Shown piece after piece: positions 34,286 through 42,948 of a stretch of 64,000 nucleotides of DNA. The DNA comes from Clostridioides difficile (GTDB lineage: Bacteria; Bacillota; Clostridia; Peptostreptococcales; Peptostreptococcaceae): positions 1-64,000 of the forward strand of contig JABBZI010000025.1 in NCBI GenBank assembly GCA_012955965.1. The letters run 5' to 3'. The notes beneath the pieces were generated by a model. That model had not been told where the DNA came from. It made no database searches and worked only from the letters and a program-made list of their open reading frames with translations. Within the stretch, counting starts at the first letter, position 1, and each line of letters opens with the position of its first letter. Both the position numbers and the translations under genes were made by a program.

Positions 34286-36670
34286 GTGAAGAAATTTGCT
34301 TCAAAAAAAGCAGCAAGATTTGTTGTACTATTTTTAATATCTATTTTAGTAATGTCAACAATTCCTGTATCAGCTGATAGTAGTACATTGAATCAGATAA
34401 AAAAAGCAGAATACAGTGAAACGTATAAACAATATCTAAAAGATGCTAAAAATGGGCGTACAGAAAAATATAATGGGATTATACCAAATCCATATCAACT
34501 GGAAGGTACTAAAATCCAAAGTAAAGGAAGAACAGCTCCAGCATCTTATGACCCTAGAAAATTAGGTCTTATGACATCAGTAAAAAATCAAGAAAATCTA
34601 GGAATATGCTGGGATTTCGCTGCAATGGCAACTTTAGAGAGTTTCTTGAAGTTAAATAACTATGGAGACTATGATTTATCAGAAGAACACTTAAGATGGT
34701 GGGCTTCAGAGGGTGAATATGGATGGACTGTAAATGATATGGATGGTGCTTTAAATTATGAAGCCATGGGATATTTAACATCTTGGTCAGGTCCTAAATT
34801 GGAAAAAGATATTCCATACAATGGTAAAGTATCTAAAGCACAAGGAGCTACAAAACCAACTAACATGAATACAGCACCAACTGTTTTTAATGTAACAGAT
34901 GCTGTGTGCGTAAGTAATGATATTAATTCTACAAAAAATGCCATATTACAGTACGGAGCAGTAACATCTGGTTATTATGAAGATATTAAATATCAAAGTG
35001 AAAATCAAAATGCATATTATTGTCCAACAAAAAGCTTTAATACTAATCATGCCATTTCAATTGTAGGCTGGGATGATAACTATTCTAAAGACAATTTTAA
35101 TGCAAACATTAAACCATCAAAAAATGGTGCTTGGTTAATAAAAAACAGCTGGGGAGATTATAATTCTGAGAATGGATATTTTTGGATATCTTATGAAGAC
35201 AAAACACTTATGTCTGATATAGATAACTTTTCAATCAAAGGTGGGCAAAAGCCAAGTGATGATGAGAAAATGTATCAACATGACTATGCAAGTATTGTTC
35301 CTTTAGTTTCAAACAAAATAACAGCTGCAAATGTATTTGATTTTAATAGAGGAGATGAGACTCTAAAATCTGTAATGTTCTTAACTGAGAGTATAGGGGC
35401 TAAATATGAAGTATATTATGCTCCAGTAGTAAATGGTATACCTCAAGAGAATAATATGAAAAAGTTAAAAGAAGGTACTGCACAATATTCAGGATACATA
35501 ACAGTCCCAATTGATTCTTTTGATATCCCAGCAGGAAAGGGAGCAATTGTAGTCAGTATAGAGGCAAAAAATGGAGAATCAACTATAGGTTCTGAATCAA
35601 ATGTACCAGGATATGATACATTTAAAGCAAAAGCTAATTTAGGTGAAAGTTACGTTATAGATAGTACTGGAAAATTCTTTGATATAAATAGAGATAGCAA
35701 CTTCTATCCATGTAATTTCACTATAAAAGCTGTTACAGAAAAGTCTTCTGGAGAGAGTATACCAAATGAGTCTTTAATTGGTAGTGATAGATATGAAACT
35801 GCTATCAAAGTCAGTCAAAATGGTTTTAATTCTTCGGAAAATGTAGTTTTAGTAAATGGAGGTTCAATAGTGGATGCATTAGCAGCAACTCCTTTTACAT
35901 CCGCTATCAATTCACCAATACTATTAACACAAAAAGAAACTTTGAATTCAAAGACTAAGGCTGAGATACAAAGATTAGGTGCTAAGAAAGTATACTTAAT
36001 AGGTGGAGAAAATTCTATAAGTAAAGAAATTGAACAACAATTAAAAAACTTAAACATATCAACAGAGAGAATATCAGGAAGTGACAGATATAAGACAAGT
36101 TTACTATTAGCTCAAAAACTAAATAGTATAAAAAGTGTTTCTCAAATAGCAGTTGTTAATGGAGTAAAGGGATTAGCTGATGCCATTAGTGTAGGAGCAG
36201 CTGCAGCAGAAAATAATATACCAATTATACTTGCAAATGAAAAAAGCGAATTGCAAGGAGCAGATGACTTTTTAAATTCATTAAATATAGATAAATCTTA
36301 TATTATTGGAGGAACAGTATCTTTATCAAGTAATTTAGAGAGTAAATTGAAAAATCCAATTAGATTATCTGGTAGTAGTAGAGATGAAACTAATTCCAAG
36401 ATAATAGATAATTTTTATAAAAAAGATACTTTAAAAAATGCATTTGTAGTTAAAAATGGAATTAAGAGCCAAAATGATTTGATAGATGGCTTAGCAGTTG
36501 GTCCTCTAGGGTCTAAAACTGGTTCACCAGTAATTTTAGTTGGTGACAAATTAGCTGACAGTCAAAAAGAAGTTCTTAAAAACAAGACTTTAGAAAAAGT
36601 AACTCAAGTTGGTGGTGGAGCAAATCAAAATGCATTTAAAGAGTTAGTAAAATTAAAGAGTGCTAAATAA
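34286..36670 (+). CDS. cwp13: Cell-wall cysteine protease with CWB2 repeats (Cwp13/Cwp84 type)
   Basis: 794 residues. Signal peptide (about 1-30, ending PVSADSS), a propeptide, a papain-like C1A domain and three cell-wall-binding-2 repeats (about 495-590, 592-690, 691-790). Catalytic residues are visible: Q102, C108 (NLGICWDFAAM), H255 (NTNHAISIVG) and N287 (IKNSWG). The repeats anchor the protein to the anionic cell-wall polymer under the S-layer. Cwp84 cleaves the S-layer precursor SlpA and lies in the slpA locus; the lack of slpA-locus genes here favours the paralogue Cwp13. GTG start after GAGGGGGAG. Confidence 0.9.
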   Translation: MKKFASKKAARFVVLFLISILVMSTIPVSADSSTLNQIKKAEYSETYKQYLKDAKNGRTEKYNGIIPNPYQLEGTKIQSKGRTAPASYDPRKLGLMTSVKNQENLGICWDFAAMATLESFLKLNNYGDYDLSEEHLRWWASEGEYGWTVNDMDGALNYEAMGYLTSWSGPKLEKDIPYNGKVSKAQGATKPTNMNTAPTVFNVTDAVCVSNDINSTKNAILQYGAVTSGYYEDIKYQSENQNAYYCPTKSFNTNHAISIVGWDDNYSKDNFNANIKPSKNGAWLIKNSWGDYNSENGYFWISYEDKTLMSDIDNFSIKGGQKPSDDEKMYQHDYASIVPLVSNKITAANVFDFNRGDETLKSVMFLTESIGAKYEVYYAPVVNGIPQENNMKKLKEGTAQYSGYITVPIDSFDIPAGKGAIVVSIEAKNGESTIGSESNVPGYDTFKAKANLGESYVIDSTGKFFDINRDSNFYPCNFTIKAVTEKSSGESIPNESLIGSDRYETAIKVSQNGFNSSENVVLVNGGSIVDALAATPFTSAINSPILLTQKETLNSKTKAEIQRLGAKKVYLIGGENSISKEIEQQLKNLNISTERISGSDRYKTSLLLAQKLNSIKSVSQIAVVNGVKGLADAISVGAAAAENNIPIILANEKSELQGADDFLNSLNIDKSYIIGGTVSLSSNLESKLKNPIRLSGSSRDETNSKIIDNFYKKDTLKNAFVVKNGIKSQNDLIDGLAVGPLGSKTGSPVILVGDKLADSQKEVLKNKTLEKVTQVGGGANQNAFKELVKLKSAK

Positions 36671-36709
36671 GATACTTAAATATTAATATGTATTAGTAAT
36701 TTTTATTAA

Positions 36710-36786
36710 TAATAGCTGAAAATAATTATTTTAAATTATTGATAAATAAAATAATCAATAATTATAAAATTTTATTTTCAGCTTTT
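36710..36786 (+). terminator. Very long AT-rich hairpin after the cell-wall protease
   Basis: AGCTGAAAATAA (36712) pairs with TTATTTTCAGCT, and inner ATTATTGAT with ATCAATAAT, giving a roughly 30-bp interrupted stem. It ends with TTTTAATTTG. Likely the terminator of the protease gene. A second hairpin (GGGTTATTTTAT...AAATAACCC, about 36824-36871) follows and may end the convergent small gene. Confidence 0.6.
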
Positions 36787-36885
36787 AATTTGCACATTAT
36801 GCGTTCAAAAACACAAATAAAAAGGGTTATTTTATACAGAAAATCTTGCATTTTATATATAAATAACCCATATATAATTAACTTT

Positions 36886-37119
36886 TTATAGTGTTCTAAT
36901 AGATATTATTGAGCTTAATGGTAAATATAATGTGTAAGTTTCGTTTAAAGTTGGATTAGATTCATCTATATATCTTGAGCAAAGTGTAATTGATAAGCTG
37001 TCTGCTTCTATAATTTCACCATATAGAGGACAACTGCTAAAATAAGAATGCACTTCAACATATTTATTTAAGTTTTCTTGTACATAATCTTGAAAACGGT
37101 TTTTTGTAGTAGTAGTCAT
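36886..37119 (-). CDS. Small protein of unknown function, 77 residues
   Basis: Hydrophilic then beta-rich: FQDYVQENLNKYVEVHSYF, followed by GEIIEADSLSITL and LPLSSIISIRTL. The pattern of short strands with a YLPLSSIISI ending resembles LSm/SH3-like small barrels, but I do not recognise the family. GGAG site upstream. Stands alone, convergent with the cell-wall protease. Confidence 0.55.
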   Translation of the reverse strand: MTTTTKNRFQDYVQENLNKYVEVHSYFSSCPLYGEIIEADSLSITLCSRYIDESNPTLNETYTLYLPLSSIISIRTL

Positions 37120-37328
37120 GAAATCAACTCCTTTATTTTTTATTAAAAATGAAATTTTTAAAAAGATGAATATGATTACTTCTATCAGAAACTAAGTTAA
37201 AAAATAAGCAAATAGATATGAAAATTAGAATAATATATTATTTATACTTATATTATAACACTATAGAATACAAAATGCTATAAAAAATTCAGAATCTTCG
37301 AAGATTTTTAAGTATATTAATAAAGCTA

Positions 37329-37381
37329 TTGACAGTTAATAAAAAAAGTAATATATTGACTGTATAAAGTATTTTAGTCAA
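37329..37381 (+). promoter_or_regulatory. Promoter and operator of the TetR gene
   Basis: TTGACA (37329-37334), 17-bp spacer and TATATT (37352-37357) form a strong sigma-A promoter. A 26-bp element TTGACT...AGTCAA (37356-37381) starts in the -10 and covers the transcription start. A closely similar element precedes the ABC exporter operon, so it is probably the TetR operator. Confidence 0.7.
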
Positions 37382-37396
37382 AATGGAGGAGAAAAA

Positions 37397-37987
37397 ATGC
37401 CTAAATCATATTCTGATAAAGAAAGAGAGTATATAATAAAAAGACTTAAGGAAGAAGCAAACTTATGTATGGAACAATATGGTATCAGGAAGACTACTGT
37501 AGATGAACTAGTAAGACGAGTAAAAATTCCAAAAGGAACTTTTTATTTATTTTTTAAATCAAAAGAGTTGCTCTTTTTTGAGGTGTTTAGAGACATACAT
37601 GATTCTATACAAAAACAAATTGTGTACGAGGTAGAGAGAATAGATGAAAGTATTACATGTGAGCAATTGACTGATATATTTATGAAATTTTATAAAATGG
37701 TTGATAGTACTTCAATTTTAAATATTATGGTAAATGGAGAACTTGAAATCTTAATGCGAAAGTTACCAGAGTCTGTAATAGAAGAACATTTCAAACACGA
37801 TAAGTTCGAGATAGGAGAGATTATATCTTATATACCAAATGCAAAAAATAAAGATATAGAAGGCTTTAGTGGAGCTTTTAGAGCAGCTTTTCTCACTATG
37901 TTATATAAACGAGAGGTTGGAAGTGATTGTTTTGAAGATGCTTTAAGGTTGATGATACGCGGGTTAGTTATGCAACTTATTGAATAG
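37397..37987 (+). CDS. TetR-family regulator of the ABC exporter
   Basis: 196 residues. N-terminal HTH KTTVDELVRRVKIPKGTFYLFFKSKELLFFEVF (about 34-66). C-terminal ligand-binding part is not recognisable. GGAGGAG site before the ATG. Lies directly upstream of an ABC transporter operon whose promoter has the same TTGACT...AGTCAA element as its own, so it likely represses both itself and the exporter. Confidence 0.88.
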   Translation: MPKSYSDKEREYIIKRLKEEANLCMEQYGIRKTTVDELVRRVKIPKGTFYLFFKSKELLFFEVFRDIHDSIQKQIVYEVERIDESITCEQLTDIFMKFYKMVDSTSILNIMVNGELEILMRKLPESVIEEHFKHDKFEIGEIISYIPNAKNKDIEGFSGAFRAAFLTMLYKREVGSDCFEDALRLMIRGLVMQLIE

Positions 37988-38052
37988 AGCTTAATTTTTG
38001 TTTGCTAATTATTTTATAGGGAATAGCTGACAAACAAAAAATTATCTTTTTT

Positions 38053-38077
38053 TTGACTATATAGTTAAAATAGTCAA
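38053..38077 (+). promoter_or_regulatory. Second TetR operator, before the ABC exporter
   Basis: TTGACTATATAGTTAAAATAGTCAA-type element: outer halves TTGACTAT and ATAGTCAA form an inverted repeat. It closely matches the site at 37356-37381 and lies 23 bp before the ATPase start codon. Confidence 0.65.
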
Positions 38078-38099
38078 AAAGCAGAAGGGATGGTATAAA

Positions 38100-38945
38100 A
38101 TGATTAAAGTTGATAGTTTATCATTTAGCTACACAGATAGAGAGTTTTTACAAAATATTAATTTCAAAGTAGGAAAAGGAGAAATACTAGGATTTTTGGG
38201 TCCATCTGGAGCAGGAAAATCAACATTACAAAAAATTCTAATTGGAATGATAACTAATTACAAAGGAAGTGTACTTATTAATGGGATAGAAAGTAAAAAA
38301 TGTTCAAATAAATTCTATGAAAATATAGGTGTTGATTTTGAATTTCCAAGCTTGTATGAAAAGTTAACTGCAATAGAAAATCTAAAATATTTTGGCTCTT
38401 TATATTCAAAAAAATTATTATCTATTGATGGACTATTAAAATCAGTAGGTTTAGAGAATGAAGCAAATAAAAAGATATCTGAGTATTCAAAAGGTATGAA
38501 ATCTAGACTAAATTTTATAAAAGCTTTATTACACAATCCAGATATTTTATTTTTAGATGAACCAACAAGTGGTCTTGACCCATCAAATAGTAAAGTTATG
38601 AAAGATATAATTTTATCGGAAAAATCTAAGGGAAAAACTATTATCTTAACAACGCATAACATGTTAGATGCAACGGAGCTTTGTGATAGGGTAGCTTTCA
38701 TTGTAAATGGAAAAATATCTGCATTAGATACACCACATAACCTTATTATGTCAAAAGGAGCCATAAAAATCAAATATACTTATTTTGATAATGGAGAAAA
38801 AACTTCTGAGTGTCTTCTGAATAATACTAGCAATGACAAAAACTTGAATATGCTTATTGCAAAAAATAAACTTTTATCAATACATAGTAGTGAACCAACA
38901 TTAAATGATATTTTTATTGAGATAACAGGGAGGGATTTACAATGA
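38100..38945 (+). CDS. ABC exporter ATP-binding protein
   Basis: 281 residues. Walker A GPSGAGKST near residue 34, signature-type YSKGMKSRLNFIKALLHNP (in place of LSGGQ), Walker B ILFLDEPTSGLD and switch histidine TTHNMLDATELC. The YSKGM signature is characteristic of drug and antibiotic-type exporter ATPases. C-terminal domain ends with the typical SEPTLNDIFIEITGRD. Operon leader for two permeases; its ATGA end overlaps the first. Confidence 0.9.
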   Translation: MIKVDSLSFSYTDREFLQNINFKVGKGEILGFLGPSGAGKSTLQKILIGMITNYKGSVLINGIESKKCSNKFYENIGVDFEFPSLYEKLTAIENLKYFGSLYSKKLLSIDGLLKSVGLENEANKKISEYSKGMKSRLNFIKALLHNPDILFLDEPTSGLDPSNSKVMKDIILSEKSKGKTIILTTHNMLDATELCDRVAFIVNGKISALDTPHNLIMSKGAIKIKYTYFDNGEKTSECLLNNTSNDKNLNMLIAKNKLLSIHSSEPTLNDIFIEITGRDLQ

Positions 38946-39625
38946 GACTAAAAAACCTTATCTTAGGAGATATAAAGTTTCAATTTAAATATGGTTTTTA
39001 TTTTCTGTATATTATTTTAAGTATTATATATATTTGTGCTATCAATGTATTTCCAACTTTTATTAGAGAAAAAATAGCCATAATTATGATTTATTCTGAC
39101 CCAGCAGCGATGGGATTATTTTTTATGGGAGCTATTGTACTTCTTGAGAAAAGTCAACGAGTTTTAAATTCTTTAGCTGTATCTCCAGTAAAAGTATCAG
39201 AATATATATTGTCAAAGGTGATTTCATTAGGAATAATATCTAGTATTGTGGCTATGTTTATTTCTCTTACAGTAAATTTAGATAATATTATAATAACAAT
39301 TATAGGAACCTTTTTTTCTTCTGTCATATTTTCTTTAATTGGATTGATGGTTGCAAGTAAAGTATCTAGCTTAAATAAGTTTATTGTTTTAACTATTCCT
39401 ATTGAGATAATATGCTTTATTCCACCAATACTCAATGTACTTGTTGATACAAAATCATCTATAGATTTTTATCCTTTTAATATATGCATTTCTCTTATTA
39501 GTGGGGATAAAAGTTTTATAATAATTAATTTTTTAATTTTAATATTAATGACAATAATAACTTATTTTATAACATATTATTTTGTTTGTAGTAGTTGGAA
39601 AAAAGTGGGTGGAGTAAAATTATGA
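38942..39625 (+). CDS. ABC-2 type exporter permease, first subunit
   Basis: 227 residues with six predicted membrane helices. Opening IKFQFKYGFYFLYIILSIIYI and the central LEKSQRVLNSLAVSPVKVSEYILSKVISLG block are those of ABC-2 permeases annotated as fluoroquinolone-type exporters. Starts in an ATGA overlap with the ATPase gene. Forms a heterodimer with the next gene product. Substrate unknown. Confidence 0.82.
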   Translation: MRLKNLILGDIKFQFKYGFYFLYIILSIIYICAINVFPTFIREKIAIIMIYSDPAAMGLFFMGAIVLLEKSQRVLNSLAVSPVKVSEYILSKVISLGIISSIVAMFISLTVNLDNIIITIIGTFFSSVIFSLIGLMVASKVSSLNKFIVLTIPIEIICFIPPILNVLVDTKSSIDFYPFNICISLISGDKSFIIINFLILILMTIITYFITYYFVCSSWKKVGGVKL

Positions 39626-40338
39626 TAAAAATTATTAATGCTTTCAAACAAGAGTTTGAGCAAATTAAAAGAGATTCTATGCTTTTTGTAGTATGTATTT
39701 CACCAATAATATGTGGAGTATTTATAAAATTTGGAATACCATTAATACAAGATATATTGTTTGATAAATTTTATTATCAATTAAATTTAAAGTCATATTT
39801 CTTGATGTTTGATTTACTTATGGCTTTTATTACACCTTTTATGTTCTTTTTTGCTTCTACAATGGTTATATTGGGAGAGATTGATGACAATATCTCAAGG
39901 TATCTAATAGTAACTCCACTTGGTAAAACTGGTTATCTTATTTCACGACTTGGAATACCAGCTATTTTAGCATTTATTATTACAGTAGTTATGCTAATGA
40001 TTTTTTCTTTAACTAAAATCTTTTTCTTGTCAAATTTATCAATTTCTTTAATAGCTTTATTACAAGGAATTATAACATCGATGTTAGTGATTTCTTTATC
40101 ATCAAACAAATTGGAAGGAATGGCTATTACTAAATTATCAGGTGTTTTTATAATGGGTATTTTAGCACCATTTTTTATCTTAAATAAAGTTCAATATATT
40201 CTATTTTTCTTACCAACATTTTGGTTGTCAAAGGCGTTTAATGAAAATAATTATATATATGTGCTTATTTCATTTTTTATATCATTAGTATGGATTTTTC
40301 TACTATTTAAAAAATTTAGTGAAAAAATAATTAAATAA
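39622..40338 (+). CDS. ABC-2 type exporter permease, second subunit
   Basis: 238 residues, about six membrane helices. FKQEFEQIKRDSMLFVVCISPI at the N-terminus and DDNISRYLIVTPLGKTGYLISRL in the middle correspond to the paralogous blocks of the first permease. The frame opens at 39595, but GGTGGAG upstream and the ATGA overlap with the preceding stop place the start at ATG 39622. Completes the exporter. Confidence 0.82.
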   Translation: MIKIINAFKQEFEQIKRDSMLFVVCISPIICGVFIKFGIPLIQDILFDKFYYQLNLKSYFLMFDLLMAFITPFMFFFASTMVILGEIDDNISRYLIVTPLGKTGYLISRLGIPAILAFIITVVMLMIFSLTKIFFLSNLSISLIALLQGIITSMLVISLSSNKLEGMAITKLSGVFIMGILAPFFILNKVQYILFFLPTFWLSKAFNENNYIYVLISFFISLVWIFLLFKKFSEKIIK

Positions 40339-40356
40339 GACAAATTATTGAAAAAA

Positions 40357-40421
40357 ATGTAAGGTTAATTTGACACTTGAGTAGAAAAATGTTAAATTTA
40401 AAATGTAAGGTTAACATTACA
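40357..40421 (+). promoter_or_regulatory. Repeated operator-like motif before the XRE-deformylase pair
   Basis: ATGTAAGGTTAA occurs twice (40357-40368 and 40403-40414). The second copy is part of a dyad, TGTAAGGTTAACATTACA (40404-40421). The sites bracket the probable promoter and lie 15-80 bp before the XRE gene, so autoregulation is likely. Confidence 0.6.
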
Positions 40422-40435
40422 TGAATGGAGTATGT

Positions 40436-40690
40436 ATGAAAAATAAAATAAAGATATTAAGAGAAAAATTAGGTTTAACACAAGAGCAACTAGGGGTACT
40501 GGTTGGAACATCTAGACAGGCGATAAATGCCATAGAAACTGGTAAAAATGAACCTTCAATATGGTTAGCATATGATATTTCAAGCGTTTTTAATGAGCCA
40601 ATTGAGAGTGTATTTTTATTTGAAGAAAGTGAAAGAAAGTCAAGAGCACAGATAAGTAGGGGGGAATATTATGGCTCTAAGAGAGATTAG
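40436..40690 (+). CDS. XRE-family small transcriptional regulator
   Basis: 84 residues, almost entirely one HTH_3 domain: KIKILREKLGLTQEQLGVLVGTSRQAINAIETGKNEPSI. These small Cro-like proteins (YgzD-like) are common regulators. An upstream ATG at 40421 is in frame, but GGAG (40427-40430) fits ATG 40436. Its 3' end overlaps the deformylase start by 20 bp, an unusual pairing. Confidence 0.88.
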   Translation: MKNKIKILREKLGLTQEQLGVLVGTSRQAINAIETGKNEPSIWLAYDISSVFNEPIESVFLFEESERKSRAQISRGEYYGSKRD

Positions 40691-41126
40691 AACTTTTGAT
40701 GATGAAATTTTAAGAAAAAAGAGTAAGTATGTAGAAAATGTAGATAATAAGATAAGAGAGATATTAAATGACATGGCAGAGACTATGTATAATACACCAA
40801 ATGGTGGAGGATTAGCTGGATGCCAAGTAGGAGTATTAAAACGATTAGTTGTTATAGATTTAGGAGAAGGTCTTATTAAGCTTGTTAATCCTGAAATTGT
40901 TAAAGAAGAAGGAGAACAAATTGTTGTTGAAGGTTGTTTAAGTTTTCCTGAAACATGGGGAAAATTAAAAAGACCAAAAAAAGTTACAGTACAAGCTTTA
41001 AACGAGTATGGTGAAAAAATAGAAATTACGGGTTCAGGTTTTATGGCAAAATGCCTTTGTCATGAGATAGACCACTTAAATGGTATAGTTTTCACAGATA
41101 AAATTATTGAACATGTAAAGTTATAA
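40671..41126 (+). CDS. def: Peptide deformylase with variant motif I
   Basis: 151 residues, removes formyl groups from nascent peptides. Motif II EGCLSFP (metal Cys) and motif III CHEIDHLNG (HExDH-type metal and catalytic residues) are intact. Motif I, normally GLAAPQVG, reads GLAGCQVG, with Gly-Cys replacing Ala-Pro next to the catalytic Gln. The start lies inside the upstream XRE gene after GGGGGGAAT. A second deformylase probably exists elsewhere, so this may be a regulated or specialised copy; that is inference. Confidence 0.9.
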   Translation: MALREIRTFDDEILRKKSKYVENVDNKIREILNDMAETMYNTPNGGGLAGCQVGVLKRLVVIDLGEGLIKLVNPEIVKEEGEQIVVEGCLSFPETWGKLKRPKKVTVQALNEYGEKIEITGSGFMAKCLCHEIDHLNGIVFTDKIIEHVKL

Positions 41127-41177
41127 GATATATTTAGGATTAAATTTAGAAAATATTTTATAGTAAGGAGTGAAATT

Positions 41178-41639
41178 ATGAGATTATGGCATAAGGATTT
41201 AATTGATGTATTACCTAAAAATCAATTAGTAAGTCAATGGAGAGAACTACTTGCTATAAAAGGTTCTATAGATAAGAAAGGTACACCAAATCATCTATTA
41301 GTTAATAAGGTCTTGAATTATAGTATAGATGAATTTAAGTTTTACACAAGAATTATACATGATGAAATGATAAAGAGAAATTATAAGCCTAATGAGCTAA
41401 AATACATAAGTATATTAAAGTGGGAAAATAACAATTTCTCAAATGACATATCTAAGGAGCATAGTTTAAATTTAGAAAATTTATATAATTCTTGGCATAA
41501 TGAAATATATTTAAAACAGTGTCTATATAATTTAGAAGAAAAAGCAACTTGTGGAGGAATACCCATGAATGAATGGAATATATTACTTTATAAATATGGT
41601 GAAGATTATAAATTATGGTCTGGAAATTACCTACTATGA
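41178..41639 (+). CDS. Pyrimidine-dimer DNA glycosylase-like protein
   Basis: 153 residues. MRLWHKDLIDVLPKNQLVSQWRE at the N-terminus and LVNKVLNYSIDEFKFYTRII match the family annotated as pyrimidine dimer DNA glycosylase (T4 endonuclease V-like, TIGR02328 type). In T4 EndoV the N-terminal residue is Thr and acts as nucleophile, here the second residue is Arg, so activity is uncertain. GGAG site before ATG. Followed 54 bp later by an SPL-type radical SAM gene, giving a pair with a UV-damage theme. Confidence 0.7.
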   Translation: MRLWHKDLIDVLPKNQLVSQWRELLAIKGSIDKKGTPNHLLVNKVLNYSIDEFKFYTRIIHDEMIKRNYKPNELKYISILKWENNNFSNDISKEHSLNLENLYNSWHNEIYLKQCLYNLEEKATCGGIPMNEWNILLYKYGEDYKLWSGNYLL

Positions 41640-41692
41640 TTAATTATTATGATTTAATATTGTGATATTATTATGTATAAAGAGGTGATTAT

Positions 41693-42595
41693 TTGTATAA
41701 TAAGATGAAATATATTCCAATAAATTGTGAAATAGCCTGTAATAAATTAAAAAGAAGTATGCCTTATAAATGGGATTTAAATATTTATCGTGGATGTGAG
41801 CATGGATGTAAATATTGTTATGCTATTTATTCTCACAAGTATATTAATTCTAATAATTATTTTGAAGAGATTTATGTAAAAACGAATATAGTAGAAAAAC
41901 TTGAGAAACAACTTAGAAGTAATAAGTGGAAGAGAGAAGTAATTAATATAGGTGGTGTTACAGATAGTTATCAACCAATAGAAGAGGATTATAAAATTAT
42001 GCCAGAAATATTGAATCTATTAATAAAGTATAAAACACCAGCTATTATTTCCACAAAATCGGATTTAATCTTGAGGGATTATGATTTGATTGATAAGTTG
42101 TCTAGGATTACGTACATAAATATAGCATCTACAATCACAACAGTAAATAAAGATATACAAAAACTTATTGAACCAAATGGTGTAGATTCAATGAGAAGAT
42201 TTAAGATGTTAAAAGAGTTTAGAAAAACTAACGCATCTGTTGGATTGCATATTATGCCAATTATACCATATATTACAGATGATTTTGATAATATAAATTC
42301 CTTATTTACACATGCAAAAGAATGTAATGTACATTACGTTTTGCCTGGGACCTTGTATTTAAAGGGGTTAACTAGAAGTGTCTTTTTTGACTTTGTTAAA
42401 AAAGAGTTTCCTGAATTATTTAATAAATTATCAATACTATATAGTACAGGCTCAGCTAATAGAGAGTATAAAAATCAATTGTATAAAATGGTCAATGAAC
42501 TTAGAAACAAGTACTCCTTATCAAGTAGTTATTCTAAGGTGATGAATGAAAAATTAAAAAACTCACGAGATGTACAGTTATCTTTTTTTGATTAA
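41693..42595 (+). CDS. SPL-family radical SAM protein
   Basis: 300 residues. Radical SAM cluster motif CEHGCKYCYA (CxxxCxxC) near residue 35, preceded by LNIYRGC; VTDSYQPIEEDY and STKSDLILRDYDLI follow, as in spore photoproduct lyase-like proteins (SplB-related, COG1533). Start is TTG 41693 with GAGGTG 9 nt upstream; ATG 41705 is an alternative. True SplB has a thymine-dimer repair Cys that I cannot confirm here. Next to a dimer-glycosylase-like gene. Confidence 0.8.
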   Translation: MYNKMKYIPINCEIACNKLKRSMPYKWDLNIYRGCEHGCKYCYAIYSHKYINSNNYFEEIYVKTNIVEKLEKQLRSNKWKREVINIGGVTDSYQPIEEDYKIMPEILNLLIKYKTPAIISTKSDLILRDYDLIDKLSRITYINIASTITTVNKDIQKLIEPNGVDSMRRFKMLKEFRKTNASVGLHIMPIIPYITDDFDNINSLFTHAKECNVHYVLPGTLYLKGLTRSVFFDFVKKEFPELFNKLSILYSTGSANREYKNQLYKMVNELRNKYSLSSSYSKVMNEKLKNSRDVQLSFFD

Positions 42596-42654
42596 TTTTG
42601 GATATAAAAAATATTTTTGATGAAATGCTTGTAAACTATCTAAATTAAATTTTA

Positions 42655-42683
42655 TTGACAAATATAAATGCTAAATATATAAT
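42655..42683 (+). promoter_or_regulatory. Perfect-consensus sigma-A promoter of a noncoding transcript
   Basis: TTGACA (42655-42660), exactly 17 bp, TATAAT (42678-42683). No coding gene starts within 260 bp; the RNA below begins here. Confidence 0.85.
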
Positions 42684-42689
42684 TGATTC

Positions 42690-42916
42690 ATAAAATAAAA
42701 ATATGAAAGGATGATGTTGTTCGGCAATACTTGATATCATAAAATCGTTGATATAAGTATTTCTGGAAAAGAGTGAATAAAATCAAATTTAATAAGCAAA
42801 CAAAGTTAAACTATAGTTTTATTGTTGTGCTTAAAAACATTTGGTTCTATTTTACTCTTATTTAAACTCATCTTTTTGAAGTTAAACCACAGAGTAAACT
42901 CTGTGGTTTTTTTATT
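42690..42916 (+). ncRNA. Structured RNA candidate (about 225 nt) ahead of a methyltransferase gene
   Basis: From a perfect promoter to a perfect terminator (ACCACAGAG/CTCTGTGGT followed by seven T, 42886-42914) the transcript folds by eye into: hairpin AATACTTGATATCA/TTGATATAAGTATT; an outer stem AAGAGTGAATAAAAT/ATTTTACTCTT; and inside it TAAGCAAACAA/TTGTTGTGCTTA. It could be a free small RNA, 6S-like, or a leader attenuating the methyltransferase gene whose ribosome site lies 20 nt after the terminator. No family recognised. Confidence 0.6.
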
Positions 42917-42948
42917 TTAAAAATAAAAATTTTAAGGAGTGGTATGTT

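Noticed and set aside
34286-36670. Cwp84, the main S-layer protease
   Set aside because: No slpA-locus neighbours; the paralogue Cwp13 fits the position better. Sequence alone cannot fully separate them.
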